64,000 nucleotides of DNA, taken from positions 123,561-187,560 of the forward strand of contig NZ_FNGM01000008.1 in NCBI RefSeq assembly GCF_900102965.1, given 5' to 3'. Both the position numbers and the translations under genes were made by a program. The notes under the pieces were generated by a model that did not search any database, had not been told where the DNA came from, and saw nothing but the letters and a program-made list of their open reading frames with translations. This DNA comes from Paenibacillus jilunlii (GTDB lineage Bacteria; Bacillota; Bacilli; Paenibacillales; Paenibacillaceae). Shown in pieces: positions 35,957 to 47,200 of the stretch (position 1 is the stretch's first letter; every line of letters begins with the position of its first letter).

Positions 35957-38275
35957 TTATACTGTAACGGATGAGCCTTCTGCAGTCACGCTGCTCAGCC
36001 CGTTCACCGTATAGTCCTTGCCATAAATCGTGATGGACGCCGGAATATCCGTTTCATTGACCACTGTAACCTGCACATCGGTTACGCTCACCTTCAGGCG
36101 GGAGCCGCGGAACATGATTTTGAACGAATAAGCTGTCCAGTGGCCCGGATTGGATGGATTCAGGATCAGCCGGCCAGCCTGTACCCGCAATCCGCCAAAG
36201 CCATGCACGATCGACATCCAGGTTCCGGCCATGCTGGTGGTATGGCAGCCGTCTTCCGTATCGTTGTTGTAATTGTCGAGATCCAGTCTTGATGTGCGCA
36301 GGTACATTTCATACGCCTTTTCCTTGTATCCCAGCTCACAGGCGAGAATCGCATGGATGCAAGGGGAGAGGGAGGACTCATGGACGGTAATCGGCTCATA
36401 AAAGTCGAAATTCCGTTTTTTGGTCTCCAGATCATAACGGTCGCCGAGGAAATAGAGTCCCTGCAGCACATCGGCCTGCTTGATGAAGCAGGAGCGCAGA
36501 ATGCGGTCCCAGGACCATTTTTGATTCAGCGGAAGGTTCTCCGGCAGCACATCCTTGACCTGGATGATCTCCTTGTCGAGGAAGCCGTCCTGCTGCAGGA
36601 AGATGCCGAGTTCCTCATCGGCTGCATAGTACATTTTGGCGATAATGTCGTTCCATTTTGCCGTTTCATCCTCTGCCAGCTCCAGCTTGTCGACAAGCTC
36701 CGCATAACGGGCGGATTCATTCTCCTGCAGGTACGCCAGGGCTTCCAGTGTGTACTCCATCGTCCAGGAGGCCATCCGGTTCGTATACCAGTTGTTGTTG
36801 ACGTTGTTCTCGTATTCGTTCGGGCCGGTGACGCCGAGCATTACATATTTGTCCTTGTGCGGCACGTAGTGCACGCGTTCCTCCCAGAAGCGGGAAATTT
36901 CCACCAGCACCTCCAGGCCGTATTGGCCAAGATAGGCTTGATCTCCGGTGTAGTTCACATAGTTATAGATAGCATAAGCAATAGCGCCGTTACGGTGGAT
37001 CTCTTCAAATGTAATCTCCCACTCGTTGTGGCACTCCTCGCCGTTCATCGTTACCATTGGATACAGCGCGCCTTTTTTGAAGCCGAGCTTGCGGGCGTTT
37101 TCCTTCGCCTTCTCCAGGTGTTTGTAACGGTAGATCAGCAGGTTGCGGGCAATCGAAGAATCGGCAGTACTTAAGTAGAATGGCACACAATAAGCTTCTG
37201 TATCCCAATAGGTGCTGCCGCCGTATTTTTCCCCAGTGAAGCCCTTTGGTCCAATGTTCAGCCGGTCGTCTTCGCCGGTATAAGTCTGATTCAGCTGGAA
37301 AATATTGAACCGGATCGCCTGCTGCGCGGATACATCGCCTTCAATGATAATGTCGCTTTCCTTCCACTTATCTTTCCAGGCCTCAGCCTGTTCGGTCAAA
37401 AGCGCCGCAAAACCGGCTTCCCGGGCGCTGTGCAGTGCGGTTTCTGCTGCTTCGACCAACTGGCCCAGCCCGTGATTCCGGGATGTCACATTGGCGGCAT
37501 ACTTATAAATAACCACCTGATCGCCGGATTTTACCGGGAAGCTTACTTTGCTGGCTACATATTTCTCTTCCTCGATGGTAACGGCTTCGCGGGTCAGCTT
37601 ATCACCATTCAGGAGGATGTCAAAGAGATAGGCAGAGGTAACGTGAAAATCAAGTTTTTTGGTCTTCAGTGTCAGATGTCCGCCATCCGGACCGCCTTTT
37701 TTCTCCACTTCATTCCAGAATTTCTCGTCGTAGTTGGCGTCCTTGTTCTTGATGTCGCCGTCCAGATAAGGGGTAATGGTTAGCTCACCGGCAAAATTAA
37801 CGGGGCTGATCGAGTAGCGGATGGCGCCAATCTCACGGCGGGCCATGCTGACAATACGGAGGCTGTCGACCCGGACTTCCTTGCCGTCAGCCGTTACTGC
37901 GGTGAAGCTGCGGGACAATGTGCCTTCCTTCATGTTAAGCTCCCGGCGGAATTCGCTGACGGTGCAGGCCGCCAGATCCAGCGGAGTGCCGTCAATATCA
38001 ATGTTGATACCGATCCAGTTCGTGCTGTTCAGCACCTTGGCAAAATACTCCGGATAGCCGTTTTTCCACCAGCCCACCCGTGTTTTGTCGGGGTAGTAGA
38101 CCCCAGCCATATAGCTGCCCTGCAGGCTCTGTCCGCTGTACTGCTCTTCAAAATTGGCGCGTCCGCCCATGTACCCGTTGCCGATGCTAAAGACACTTTC
38201 GGAAATTTCCTGGGTCTGCGGATCAAAGGATTCTTCAATGATGGACCATTCGTCGATTTTTAAATATTGCTTCAT
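35957..38275 (-). CDS. mapA: Maltose phosphorylase (GH65)
   Basis: 772 residues, the usual length. Splits maltose with phosphate to glucose and beta-glucose-1-phosphate. Seen: N-terminal YLKIDEWSIIEESFD and SIGNGYMGGRANFEE, the barrel motif GGSTYWDTEAYCVPFYL, the general acid Glu487 in VTGPNEYENNVNNNWYTN, and the phosphate-binding TVHESSLSPCIHA. These fit maltose phosphorylase better than trehalose or kojibiose phosphorylases, as does the neighbour pgmB, whose product takes beta-glucose-1-phosphate. Middle gene of the minus-strand operon. AAAGGAGCGG lies before the ATG. Confidence 0.94.
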   Translation of the reverse strand: MKQYLKIDEWSIIEESFDPQTQEISESVFSIGNGYMGGRANFEEQYSGQSLQGSYMAGVYYPDKTRVGWWKNGYPEYFAKVLNSTNWIGINIDIDGTPLDLAACTVSEFRRELNMKEGTLSRSFTAVTADGKEVRVDSLRIVSMARREIGAIRYSISPVNFAGELTITPYLDGDIKNKDANYDEKFWNEVEKKGGPDGGHLTLKTKKLDFHVTSAYLFDILLNGDKLTREAVTIEEEKYVASKVSFPVKSGDQVVIYKYAANVTSRNHGLGQLVEAAETALHSAREAGFAALLTEQAEAWKDKWKESDIIIEGDVSAQQAIRFNIFQLNQTYTGEDDRLNIGPKGFTGEKYGGSTYWDTEAYCVPFYLSTADSSIARNLLIYRYKHLEKAKENARKLGFKKGALYPMVTMNGEECHNEWEITFEEIHRNGAIAYAIYNYVNYTGDQAYLGQYGLEVLVEISRFWEERVHYVPHKDKYVMLGVTGPNEYENNVNNNWYTNRMASWTMEYTLEALAYLQENESARYAELVDKLELAEDETAKWNDIIAKMYYAADEELGIFLQQDGFLDKEIIQVKDVLPENLPLNQKWSWDRILRSCFIKQADVLQGLYFLGDRYDLETKKRNFDFYEPITVHESSLSPCIHAILACELGYKEKAYEMYLRTSRLDLDNYNNDTEDGCHTTSMAGTWMSIVHGFGGLRVQAGRLILNPSNPGHWTAYSFKIMFRGSRLKVSVTDVQVTVVNETDIPASITIYGKDYTVNGLSSVTAEGSSVTV

Positions 38276-38437
38276 AAGTACCGCTCCTTTTAATAGGGGA
38301 TGAGGATATATAATGAACTAAATCGCGTGGATTAGAATTGTGGTGACAGTGTCACCATAACTCTAAAACGTCAATTAATTCATTTTATAAAGAGTAGGGC
38401 AGAAGTGACTGACATTACCTATAACTGTTAATGTTCG

Positions 38438-39100
38438 TCAAACGCCTGCAAATGATTCCCTGAGAGCTGCAACGCTGATGTGCGCCAGCGAAGGGACCAC
38501 AAGGTTGGCGGCTCCCAGTGTTTCCGGTGAGCCAATTCCTACACTGCGCATGCCGGCACGGATGGCGGCGGTGATTCCGGCTTCGGCATCTTCGAAGACG
38601 ACGCATTGCCCGGGTTCAGCGTAGGTTGCTTTGGCACCGAGGAGGAAGACCTCGGGATCGGGTTTGGCGGCGCTGGTATGCGTACCGTCGATGATGGCAT
38701 CAAAATAAGGAGTAAGGCCAGTGTTGTTCAGAATCAGCATCGCGTTTTTGCTGGCCGAGCCAAGGGCAGTCTTGATTCCCTGGGCACGGCAATCTTTCAG
38801 AAAATCCAGCGCACCCGGCAAAATCTCCGAGCTGTCCATCTTGGCGATGTATTCGACGTACCGGTTGTTCTTCTGTTCGGCCAGCTCGGCTTTGCGGGTT
38901 TCGTCCAAGGTAAGGCCGCCGATTTCCAGCAGAATGTTCAACGAGGCTGTCCGGCTGACGCCCTTAAGCCGTTCATTGTCTTTCTCGGTGAAGACGAAGC
39001 CCAGCTGCTCGGCCAGCTCTCTCCAGGCGATGTAATGATATTTGGCGGTGTCGACGAGCACGCCGTCCAGATCGAACAAACAGGCTTTGATTTCTGACAT
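38438..39100 (-). CDS. pgmB: Beta-phosphoglucomutase
   Basis: 220 residues, HAD superfamily. Converts beta-glucose-1-phosphate, the product of maltose phosphorylase, to glucose-6-phosphate. Motif 1 is FDLDGVLVDTAKYHY (nucleophile Asp10, acid/base Asp12); then LKGVSRTASLNILLE of the cap, ALGSASKNA (motif 2) and VFEDAEAGITAAIRAGM (motif 4). First gene of the operon; the phosphorylase gene follows after about 160 bp. The leader between it and the LacI regulator holds three repeats of 52-bp period and a LacI-type operator. AGGAGGTTCA precedes the ATG. Confidence 0.96.
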   Translation of the reverse strand: MSEIKACLFDLDGVLVDTAKYHYIAWRELAEQLGFVFTEKDNERLKGVSRTASLNILLEIGGLTLDETRKAELAEQKNNRYVEYIAKMDSSEILPGALDFLKDCRAQGIKTALGSASKNAMLILNNTGLTPYFDAIIDGTHTSAAKPDPEVFLLGAKATYAEPGQCVVFEDAEAGITAAIRAGMRSVGIGSPETLGAANLVVPSLAHISVAALRESFAGV

Positions 39101-39234
39101 ATTGAACCTCCTAAAAGTAGTGTAAGCTCCGGCTCCCTGCTACTGCATCGTACAATGCCTTTGCAAAAGGGAGAGCGGGTCATACGCATTGTCATGATAA
39201 GTGAGTAAAAATTTAGCCAATTACGCCAAACTTG

Positions 39235-39364
39235 TGAAAATCCTGCATAGTATGCAACAATCCGGTTGTTAAGGTCGCCGAATGGGCAAAAATCCTGCAC
39301 AACGTACAACAAACTGGGGGCTTAACCCGTCAAACTGGCAAAAATCCTGCACAACGTACAACAA
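39235..39364. repeat. Three direct repeats, 52-bp period, in the pgmB leader
   Basis: The core TCCTGC occurs at exactly 39241, 39293 and 39345. The last two copies share about 27 bp (GGCAAAAATCCTGCACAACG and GTACAACAA); the first is degenerate. They lie between the operator at 39397 and the pgmB start, so on the transcript of the operon. Confidence 0.75.
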
Positions 39365-39396
39365 TATGCCTGCTGTTAGTGTTACCTTCATATGTA

Positions 39397-39412
39397 GCGC
39401 AAACGTTTGTAC
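39397..39412. promoter_or_regulatory. LacI/MalR-type operator upstream of pgmB operon
   Basis: GCGCAAACGTTTGTAC, with core CAAACGTTTG. The same core occurs before the amylopullulanase gene (41129-41140) and, less perfectly, before the binding-protein gene (52011-52026). The LacI-family gene is next door. Confidence 0.6.
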
Positions 39413-39419
39413 AAGTTTC

Positions 39420-39456
39420 GAAAAAATAAATGAAGCATCGGTTGCTTCATTTATTT
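39420..39456 (-). terminator. Terminator of the LacI-family regulator gene
   Basis: On the minus strand AATAAATGAAGCA pairs with TGCTTCATTTATT around ACCGA and is followed by TTTT. A second bipartite hairpin (GCTGAAACGG with CCGTTTCAGC, enclosing CCGTCCTT/AAGGACGG, 39512-39557) stands between it and the gene. Confidence 0.75.
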
Positions 39457-39565
39457 TGTTGAAATATAAGAATTTAGATGTTTCACGCCACAATTTATCC
39501 TTATATTTCCCGCTGAAACGGTACCGTCCTTTGTAAGGACGGCGTATCCGTTTCAGCTTGCCAAA

Positions 39566-40603
39566 TCACTTTTTTACGGGTGAGTGCATGGATGACTCTC
39601 TGACGATCAAGCGGTGGGGAATCACGAACCGGTTCGTGTATCCGTCATGGTTATCCGGCTTCTGGATGCTCTGGATCAGCACCTGGGAAGCTGTGTAGCC
39701 AAGATGATAAATCCCGATATCGATACTGCTGATCGGTGGACTGGACAATTCCGACAATGGAATATTGTTAAAGCTGACGATCGCCAGATCCTCAGGAACT
39801 TTGTAGTTCAGCTCATTAAGCCCTCTCAGTACACCGAAAGAAACCATATCATCGACTGCGACGAGTGCTGTGGGACGGTTCGGGAGATTCATGAAAAAAG
39901 ACATCGCCCTATAGCCGCTGTCCTGCAGAAACTCGCCTTCGACAATCCATTCTGCCCGCATTTCCAGTCCGCTGTTTGCCATCGCTTTGCGGTAGCCTTC
40001 CAGCCGGTCGCGTGAAACGATGAGATTGGGCGGCCCGCTCACGAAGCCAATGCGTTCATGTCCCATGGAGATCAAGTGGTTGGTAGCATCGAAGGAAGCC
40101 ATGATATTATCATTATCCACCGATAAAATATCCTCATAGCGGTCACTTCGCCCTACCAGAACAAAGGGATAGCCACCCGATTCCAGAAAATCAATCACGG
40201 CATCATCTTTGCGTGAATACAGCAGAATAACGCCGTCAACACGGCGCCCCTTGAGCAGCCGGGATACAGATTCCAGCTCTTCCTTCTCGTTCGCGCCCGA
40301 GCTGATCAGCACATCATAGCCGGAACGGCTGGACTGTGTAACGATCCCGCGGATTAATTCCATAAAAAATAAATTGGAGAACAGCTCTTCAGCCGGCTTC
40401 GGTAGTATGATGCAAATGCTGTTCGTGGTCTTCGAAACCAGGCTTTTGGCCATCATATTCGGAGTGTAGCCCATATCCTCCATAATCTCTTTGACTTTAC
40501 GGGAAGTTTCTAGGCTAATTCTGGGATGACCTGACAACACCCGGGATACAGTGGAGGGAGATACTCCCGCTTTCTTAGCCACGTCCTTGATGGTAACTGT
40601 CAT
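39566..40603 (-). CDS. malR: LacI-family regulator of maltodextrin genes (MalR-like)
   Basis: 345 residues. N-terminal helix-turn-helix (about 4-24, TIKDVAKKAGVSPSTVSRVL) with the hinge, then a periplasmic-binding-protein-like effector domain ending at about 335. Overall pattern and position (between the maltose phosphorylase operon and the amylopullulanase gene) match MalR. Expected to bind CAAACGTTTG-type palindromes and to release them with maltose or maltodextrin; three such sites flank the sugar genes here. The effector is inferred. GAGGAGG-like sequence lies before the ATG at 40603. Divergent from the amylopullulanase gene. Confidence 0.88.
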   Translation of the reverse strand: MTVTIKDVAKKAGVSPSTVSRVLSGHPRISLETSRKVKEIMEDMGYTPNMMAKSLVSKTTNSICIILPKPAEELFSNLFFMELIRGIVTQSSRSGYDVLISSGANEKEELESVSRLLKGRRVDGVILLYSRKDDAVIDFLESGGYPFVLVGRSDRYEDILSVDNDNIMASFDATNHLISMGHERIGFVSGPPNLIVSRDRLEGYRKAMANSGLEMRAEWIVEGEFLQDSGYRAMSFFMNLPNRPTALVAVDDMVSFGVLRGLNELNYKVPEDLAIVSFNNIPLSELSSPPISSIDIGIYHLGYTASQVLIQSIQKPDNHDGYTNRFVIPHRLIVRESSMHSPVKK

Positions 40604-40998
40604 AGAAACCTCCTCATGGAACCGTTTGCTTTACTCTGTAATATTAATCGAAGTGCTGTTAATTGTAAATAGTGAAACTCCTTTTCAGGAATATTTGCAG
40701 CAGTCCTGCTGGAGAGAGGGAATTAGCAGTCCCCTGAACTTCTCCCTGGTACAGACGATTATACTAGGGGAAGGGATACTGACGTTTCAGGCTGGGGCAA
40801 GGAAGCAGGGGATGTTTGTTAAGGAAGTGCAAACGAAACAATCCGCTTTAGCTTACGCAAGATAAGGCTTATTTTAATGTTGCTGAATTCTGAATCTGTG
40901 CAAAAGTGTGCGATTTTAGGGTGTGATTTTGTGCAAATGAAGCCATGTATGTAATCTGGATAGGTGAAGCAGACGCTGCGCACTATTCGAAATGGAGG

Positions 40999-41028
40999 TT
41001 GACAACATTCCAGATACTGGATTAGTAT
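40999..41028 (+). promoter_or_regulatory. Sigma-A promoter of the amylopullulanase gene
   Basis: TTGACA (40999-41004), 18 bp, TAGTAT (41023-41028). It lies about 185 bp before the start codon. The rest of the 40604-41211 region shows no gene. Confidence 0.55.
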
Positions 41029-41041
41029 GGTGAACAGAATA

Positions 41042-41057
41042 GAAAAAGCGCTTACAT
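41042..41057 (+). promoter_or_regulatory. Catabolite responsive element (cre) candidate
   Basis: GAAAAAGCGCTTACAT matches the CcpA consensus in its core and right half (AGCGCTTACAT). It lies just downstream of the expected transcription start, a position where CcpA represses. Confidence 0.45.
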
Positions 41058-41128
41058 TTGCTGTTTTTAGCCTGCCATTTTGTATCAATGTTTGAATTGA
41101 TGAAATGAAGTGTGACATTCCGTTATTT

Positions 41129-41140
41129 GCAAACGTTTGC
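41129..41140. promoter_or_regulatory. MalR-type operator before the amylopullulanase gene
   Basis: Perfect palindrome GCAAACGTTTGC, about 100 bp downstream of the promoter and 70 bp before the start codon; it would act as a roadblock site. Confidence 0.6.
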
Positions 41141-41211
41141 GCATGAACAAGCGATTCAGAGGGCAGCACTGATATATTCTGACGGGAGGAGGGGAACCAA
41201 AGGGAGCAGGC

Positions 41212-44200
41212 TTGAGTGGCTTGAGGACAAAATTTCAATTATGGGGGGTATCCGTAATAATGAAATGGGCATTATGGGGCAAGAAGGCATTCTCGGTTAC
41301 TATGATTGTGGTGCTTGTATGTTCCTATTTTTCTTTTTATCCAGGCAGTGTGGTGAATGCGGCAGCGTCCAAGGTTGTGCTTGTGGGCAGCCTTCAATCG
41401 GAATTATCCACGGAAGCTGAGCCTGCGGGGGACTGGGACCCTGCTGCCAGCGTGACGGAGATGACCTATGTGGACAATGGACTGTACAGGTTCACGGGCA
41501 TCTTGCCCGCCGGTGACTATGAGTACAAGATCGCACTGAATGGCAGCTGGGAGGAAACCTACGGATACGGCAATTATACCAATTCCGCAGGAGTCAATAA
41601 GGACGGCAATATTCAGATATCGCTTGCTGCCGAGACCAGCGTCACCTTTTATTATAATGACCTCACAAAAAAAATTGCAGATTCCACGTACTACACACCG
41701 ATTGAGGCTGATAAGCTGCCTAGGCTGACCGGCACTCTGCAAACGGAGCTTGGCGATGCTCAGGATTCTTCTCTAGCTGATGCGAAAACCACGTTGTCCG
41801 ATCCGGATTTGGATGGAGTCTATGAACGGTCGGCTGAACTTCCCGCAGGAGAATATGCATATAGAGTCTATGTTCCCGGAGCTACACCGGATGCGGATAT
41901 GCTGTATCCTGGCGGGGATCAGAAGCTTAATCTTCCTGCCGCTTCAAAAGTCACCTTTACGTACAACGCGCAGGATCATGGGGTGAATGCCTCTTTTACC
42001 GTGCCGGCTGCTCCAGGAGCAGCCGCTCCTGTACCGGAGGGGCAGCTGCGGATTCATTATAGCCGGACAGCCGGGGATTATGCCGGTCAAGGACTATGGA
42101 TGTGGGATGATGTGGCTGCGCCATCCGCGAGCTGGCCGGCAGGTGCAACCCCTTTTCCTGAAGGGCAGACCGATGCTTATGGAGCTTATGTCGATGTGCC
42201 GCTGAAGGCGGGAGCGAAAAAAGTCTCGTTCCTCGTCGTCAACCGCAGTACGGAGGCCAAAGACGGAGGCAACAAGGTGTTCACGATCAATACGCCGCAG
42301 ACGAATGAGGTGTGGGTTAAGGAAGGGTCGGATACCGTGACGCCGTATGAACCGGTTGTACTGCCAGCCGATACGGTCCGGGTTCATTATGCGAGAGCAG
42401 ACAGCAATTGGAGCCAGTACGGATTATGGCTGTGGGATGAGGTAGCCACTGAACCGGTAACCTGGCCGGGTGATGCTGTTCCTTTTCTTGCGGAGCATAC
42501 GGATGCTTATGGTGCCTATGTGGATGTTCCGCTTAAGGCGAATGCCCAAAAAATAGGCTTCCTGGTGGTCAACCGTTCCAGCGGCGATAAAGAGGGAGGC
42601 GACAAGGCCTTTAAGCTGCTGGACCGCTACAATCAGCTGTGGATTAAGCAGGGGGATGATCATGTATATGTATCCCCGTTTGGCGAGCAGCCCGTGAGCC
42701 TGGTGTCGGCGGAAATCCTCTCGACCACCAAAATTCTGCTCACCTTCACGTTAACCGACGGTCTGGATGCTGCCGGATTAAAGTCCGCCATAACAGTAAC
42801 GGACAAAGAGGGTGCTCCGGTTCCTGTCACTGCCGCAGCTGTAAAAAGCACGACATCGGTTGAGGTGGACACAGCCGCCTTTGCGCTGGAGAAGGCTCCG
42901 CTGAGCGTAGCTTATGCCGGCAAAAATGTATCCGCTTCCGCAGGCTGGCGGATGATTGATGAAATGTACAATTACACCGGAGACGATCTGGGCGCCACCT
43001 ATCACCCGGGTGACCAATCGGCTACCTTGAAGCTGTGGGCACCTATGGCCAGCGGTGTCGTTGCGAATGTGTACAGCAAGACAGATGCCGCGCAGCAGGT
43101 GGGACAAGTAAGCCTGACCCTAGGCGATAAAGGCGTCTGGTCGGCAGAGCTGAAGCCGTCGGATCTCAGTAAGGCTGCAGCAGCAGAGGATGTGCGTGGC
43201 TACTACTATCAGTATGAGGTGACCAATAACGGCGTAACCAAGCCGGTGCTTGATCCGTATGCCAAGTCGATGGCTGTGTTCACCGTGGACAGCACGGGGG
43301 CGGCAGGACCTGACGGGGATACGGTTGGCAAAGCGGCTATCGTTGACCTGAGCGGCACGAACCCGCCGGACTACCGGGCTGGGGATATCCCCGGCTACGA
43401 GAAACGCGAGGATGCTGTTATTTATGAAGTCCATGTACGGGATTTCACCTCTGACGTATCGATAGAAAGCGAACTGGGCGGCGAGCGCTGGGGTTCGTAT
43501 GCGGCTTTTGCGAAAAAGCTGGATTATATTAAATCCCTGGGCATCACTCACATTCAACTGATGCCGGTCATGGCCTGGTACAATGGGGACGAAACGCAGA
43601 TGGCCAACAGGGAGTCCGGCTATTCAACCCAAAACAATGAATACAACTGGGGATATGATCCCCATAGCTATTTCTCGCCGGATGGCGCTTATTCGCAGCA
43701 GCCTGCTGATCCCGAAGAGCGGATCAGGGAGCTGAAGGGCCTGATTGATGCGGTCCATGAGGCGGGTATGGGTGTAATTTTGGATGTCGTCTATACCCAT
43801 ATGGCGAAGAAGGATTTTCTGGATGATATCGTACCGAACTACTACGCATTCCAGGATGCAAACGGCAACTTTGTCGGCGGCTTCGGCAACAATCTGGCGA
43901 CCAGCCACAAGATGGCCGAGAAGCTGATGGTGGATTCGGTCAAATACTGGTTCAGCGAATATAAAATTGACGGTATGCGCTGGGACATGATGGGCGATGC
44001 CACCTACGATGCCGTTCAGGCGGCTTATGATGCCGCTGAAGCCATCAATCCGAAGGCGCTGTTCATCGGGGAAGGCTGGAAAACCTTCGCTGGGGATGCC
44101 TCCGATCCGGCACTGGCCGGCAAAGGCGCAGATCAGGCATGGATGGACAAAACGGACAGCGTTGGCGTATTTTCCGATGAATTCCGCAATGAGCTGAAGT

Positions 44201-47200
44201 CCGGCTATGGCTCGGAAGGCGAGCCCCGGTTCATAACGGGCGGAGCGCGCTCTATCGCCACGATTTTTAACAATATCACAGCCCGGCCTTCGAACATTCC
44301 CGCAGATGATCCGGGAGATGTTGTGCCATACATCGAAGCTCATGACAATCTGACGCTGCATGATGTCATTGCGCAGACGATCAAGAAGGCCCCGTCGGTT
44401 CCTGCCAATGAGCTGGAAATTCAGAAGCGGATCCGATTGGGCAATCTGCTGGAGATGACCTCCCAAGGTACAGCCTTCATCCAGGCAGGCCAGGAGTATG
44501 GACGCACAAAGCAGTGGAAAGCTGCCGGAGTTCCTGAGCAGAAATATACGGAAATGAAGGATGCAAACGGACAGTCTTTTGGCTATTTCATCCATGATTC
44601 CTATGATTCGTCGGATGCGGTCAATAGGTTTGACTGGGCCAAAGCGACAGACGAAATGAATTATCCGGTTCAGAATACAACAAGGGCATACACCTCCGGG
44701 CTCATTCAGCTGAGAAAATCCACCGATGCTTTCCGGCTTGGCGATAAAAGTCTGGTGGACACGAATATCAACCTGATTACTGCACCGGAGATCAAAGCAA
44801 CCGACCTGGTGATCGGCTACAAGAATAAAGCGACCGATGGAACCGGAATCTACTATGTGTTCATGAACGGTGACAATGCCGCCAGAACTTTGACCCTTTC
44901 CGAGGACTTAACCGGAGGCCAGGTGCTTGTGGACAATGATCAAGCCGGGGTGACGGCGATTCCTGTAGAAAGCCTGAGCGGCTTCACACTAACGTCAAAT
45001 TCAATTACCATTGACCCTCTTACTGCTGTGGTCATCCGCAAGGATGCTGCTGCCGCTGTTTTGGCTTCTTTGGGAACGGATAGCGCGGGATATGCGCTGC
45101 AAACCGGCAGTACGCATCAGACAGCTGTAACAGCCAAATACGATGACGGCAGCGCAAGAACGGTTACGAATGCAGCATCCTATATCTCCAGTAACCTGGC
45201 GGTTGCCACGGTAACAAGCAAAGGACTGGTCAAGGCCGTTAAGCCGGGAACAGCCACAATTACAATCACTTATGGCGGACTCTCTGCCAAGGTGAACGTG
45301 GAAGTGACCAAAGAGCCGGTAGACACCAAACGGTATGTGCAAATTACCTATGTCCGAGACGACAAGGATTATGCTGACTGGAATCTCTGGGTGTGGAATA
45401 CGGGCGTGAAGAACGATCAGATCGATTTCACCACCTTTAAGGATGGCAAGGCCAGTGTGCTGATTGAGGTGGCACCGAATGCGACGAGTGTCGGTTTTGT
45501 CCTCCGCAAGGGCACGGACTGGAATACCGGCAAGCAGGATTATCCGGATGACCGGGTCATTCCGCTGACGGCGGGCGAAGCTTTTACCAAAGTGATTGTG
45601 ACCAGCATGGTAAAAGAGCTTGATATCAAGCCTGCGATTGGCGGTCCGGTGATGAGAGACGGAACGATCACGTTCCGGTACAGGGATGATGCGCTGTTCC
45701 GCACAGGTCATCAGGAAGCCATCAGCGGGGTTAAGGTTAAGGTGAACGGCAAAGAGTATCCGATGGCTTATGAGGCAGCGGAGGAATGGTTCAGCTATAA
45801 GCTGAAGGATGTGCAGGAAGGAACGTACAAATATAGTTTTCTTGTAACCAAAGATGGAGTGACCGAAGAGCTGACTGACCCGAAAAACACCGTAAACGGT
45901 GAATCCGTTGTAGTCTATCATATCCCGGAAGTTACGATTACTGCGGCAGTTCAGCCGGAGGCCATCACCTCCAATGAGAATGCAGTGGTTACGGTAAAAG
46001 CCGCTTCCGGGGAAAAAGTATCCTACGTGGATGGTTATATGGATCTGTCCGCCCTTGGCGGGCCGGAAGCAGTGAAGCTGGATACAGAGCTCATGCAGCA
46101 GACGGTTGCAGTGAAGAACAGCGTGCCGACAGGAATAAAAAGCATTCCAATTACCCTGCTGGATCAATATGGGAATACGCACAAAGGCACTGCCCGGGTT
46201 GAAGTGAAGGCGAGAATGTATACGGGCGGCCCGCTTGATTTTGATTGGGATGAAGCGCGGATCTACTTCGCTCTTACGGACCGGTTCAAGGATGGGGATG
46301 CTGCGAACAATGCGGACGTTGATACAACCCACCTGGAAGCCTATCACGGCGGGGATTTCCGCGGGATGATCGACAGTCTCGATTATCTTCAGAAGCTGGG
46401 GATCAATACCCTGTGGATTAGCCCGGTTGTGGACAATATCGATTTCAACAAAGGTGCCGATTTCGGCGGTACGCAGTATGGCTACCATGGCTATTGGGCT
46501 AAGGATTTCACTCAGCTGGATGAGCATCTGGGCGACATGGCAACCTTCAAAGAGCTGATTGAGAAAGCCCATGACAAAGGCATCAAGATCATGGTGGATG
46601 TCGTGCTGAATCATGCCGGATACGGCCTGAAGGCAGAAGATAACTATCCGGGTGTTACGGCTGAGGATAAGGCGCGTTTTGACGGTATGCTCCGCACGGA
46701 TGGCATATCCGCTGATACGGACCCGATCAAGGGTGAGCTGGCAGGCCTGCCCGATTTCAAAACCGAAGATCCGGCGGTCCGCCAGACCCTTATCGACTGG
46801 CAAACCGGCTGGCTGGACAATGCACGGACGGAGCGCGGCGACACGATTGACTATTTCCGTGTGGACACCGTAAAGCATGTGGACAGCACAACCTGGAAAG
46901 CGTTCAAAAATGCGCTGACCGCCATCGATCCAGCCTTCAAGCTGACCGGGGAATATTTTGGCGGCACGCTGGACAATGACGGAGGCAACCTGCACTCCGG
47001 CCAGATGGATGGCCTGCTGGATTTTGGCTTCAAGAACGCCGCGAAGGATTTTACAGAAGGTAAAATCTCGGTTGTGGATACGTATCTGCAAAACCGGGAA
47101 GCCCAGATGGACAACACCGGGATGATGGCTCAGTTCCTGAGCAGCCATGACGAGAACGGCTTCCTGTCTAATTATGTAGATGGAGACAAGGGCAAGCTGA

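Noticed and set aside
39235..39364. CRISPR-like direct repeats
   Set aside because: Only three units with a degenerate first copy, no cas genes, within an operon leader.
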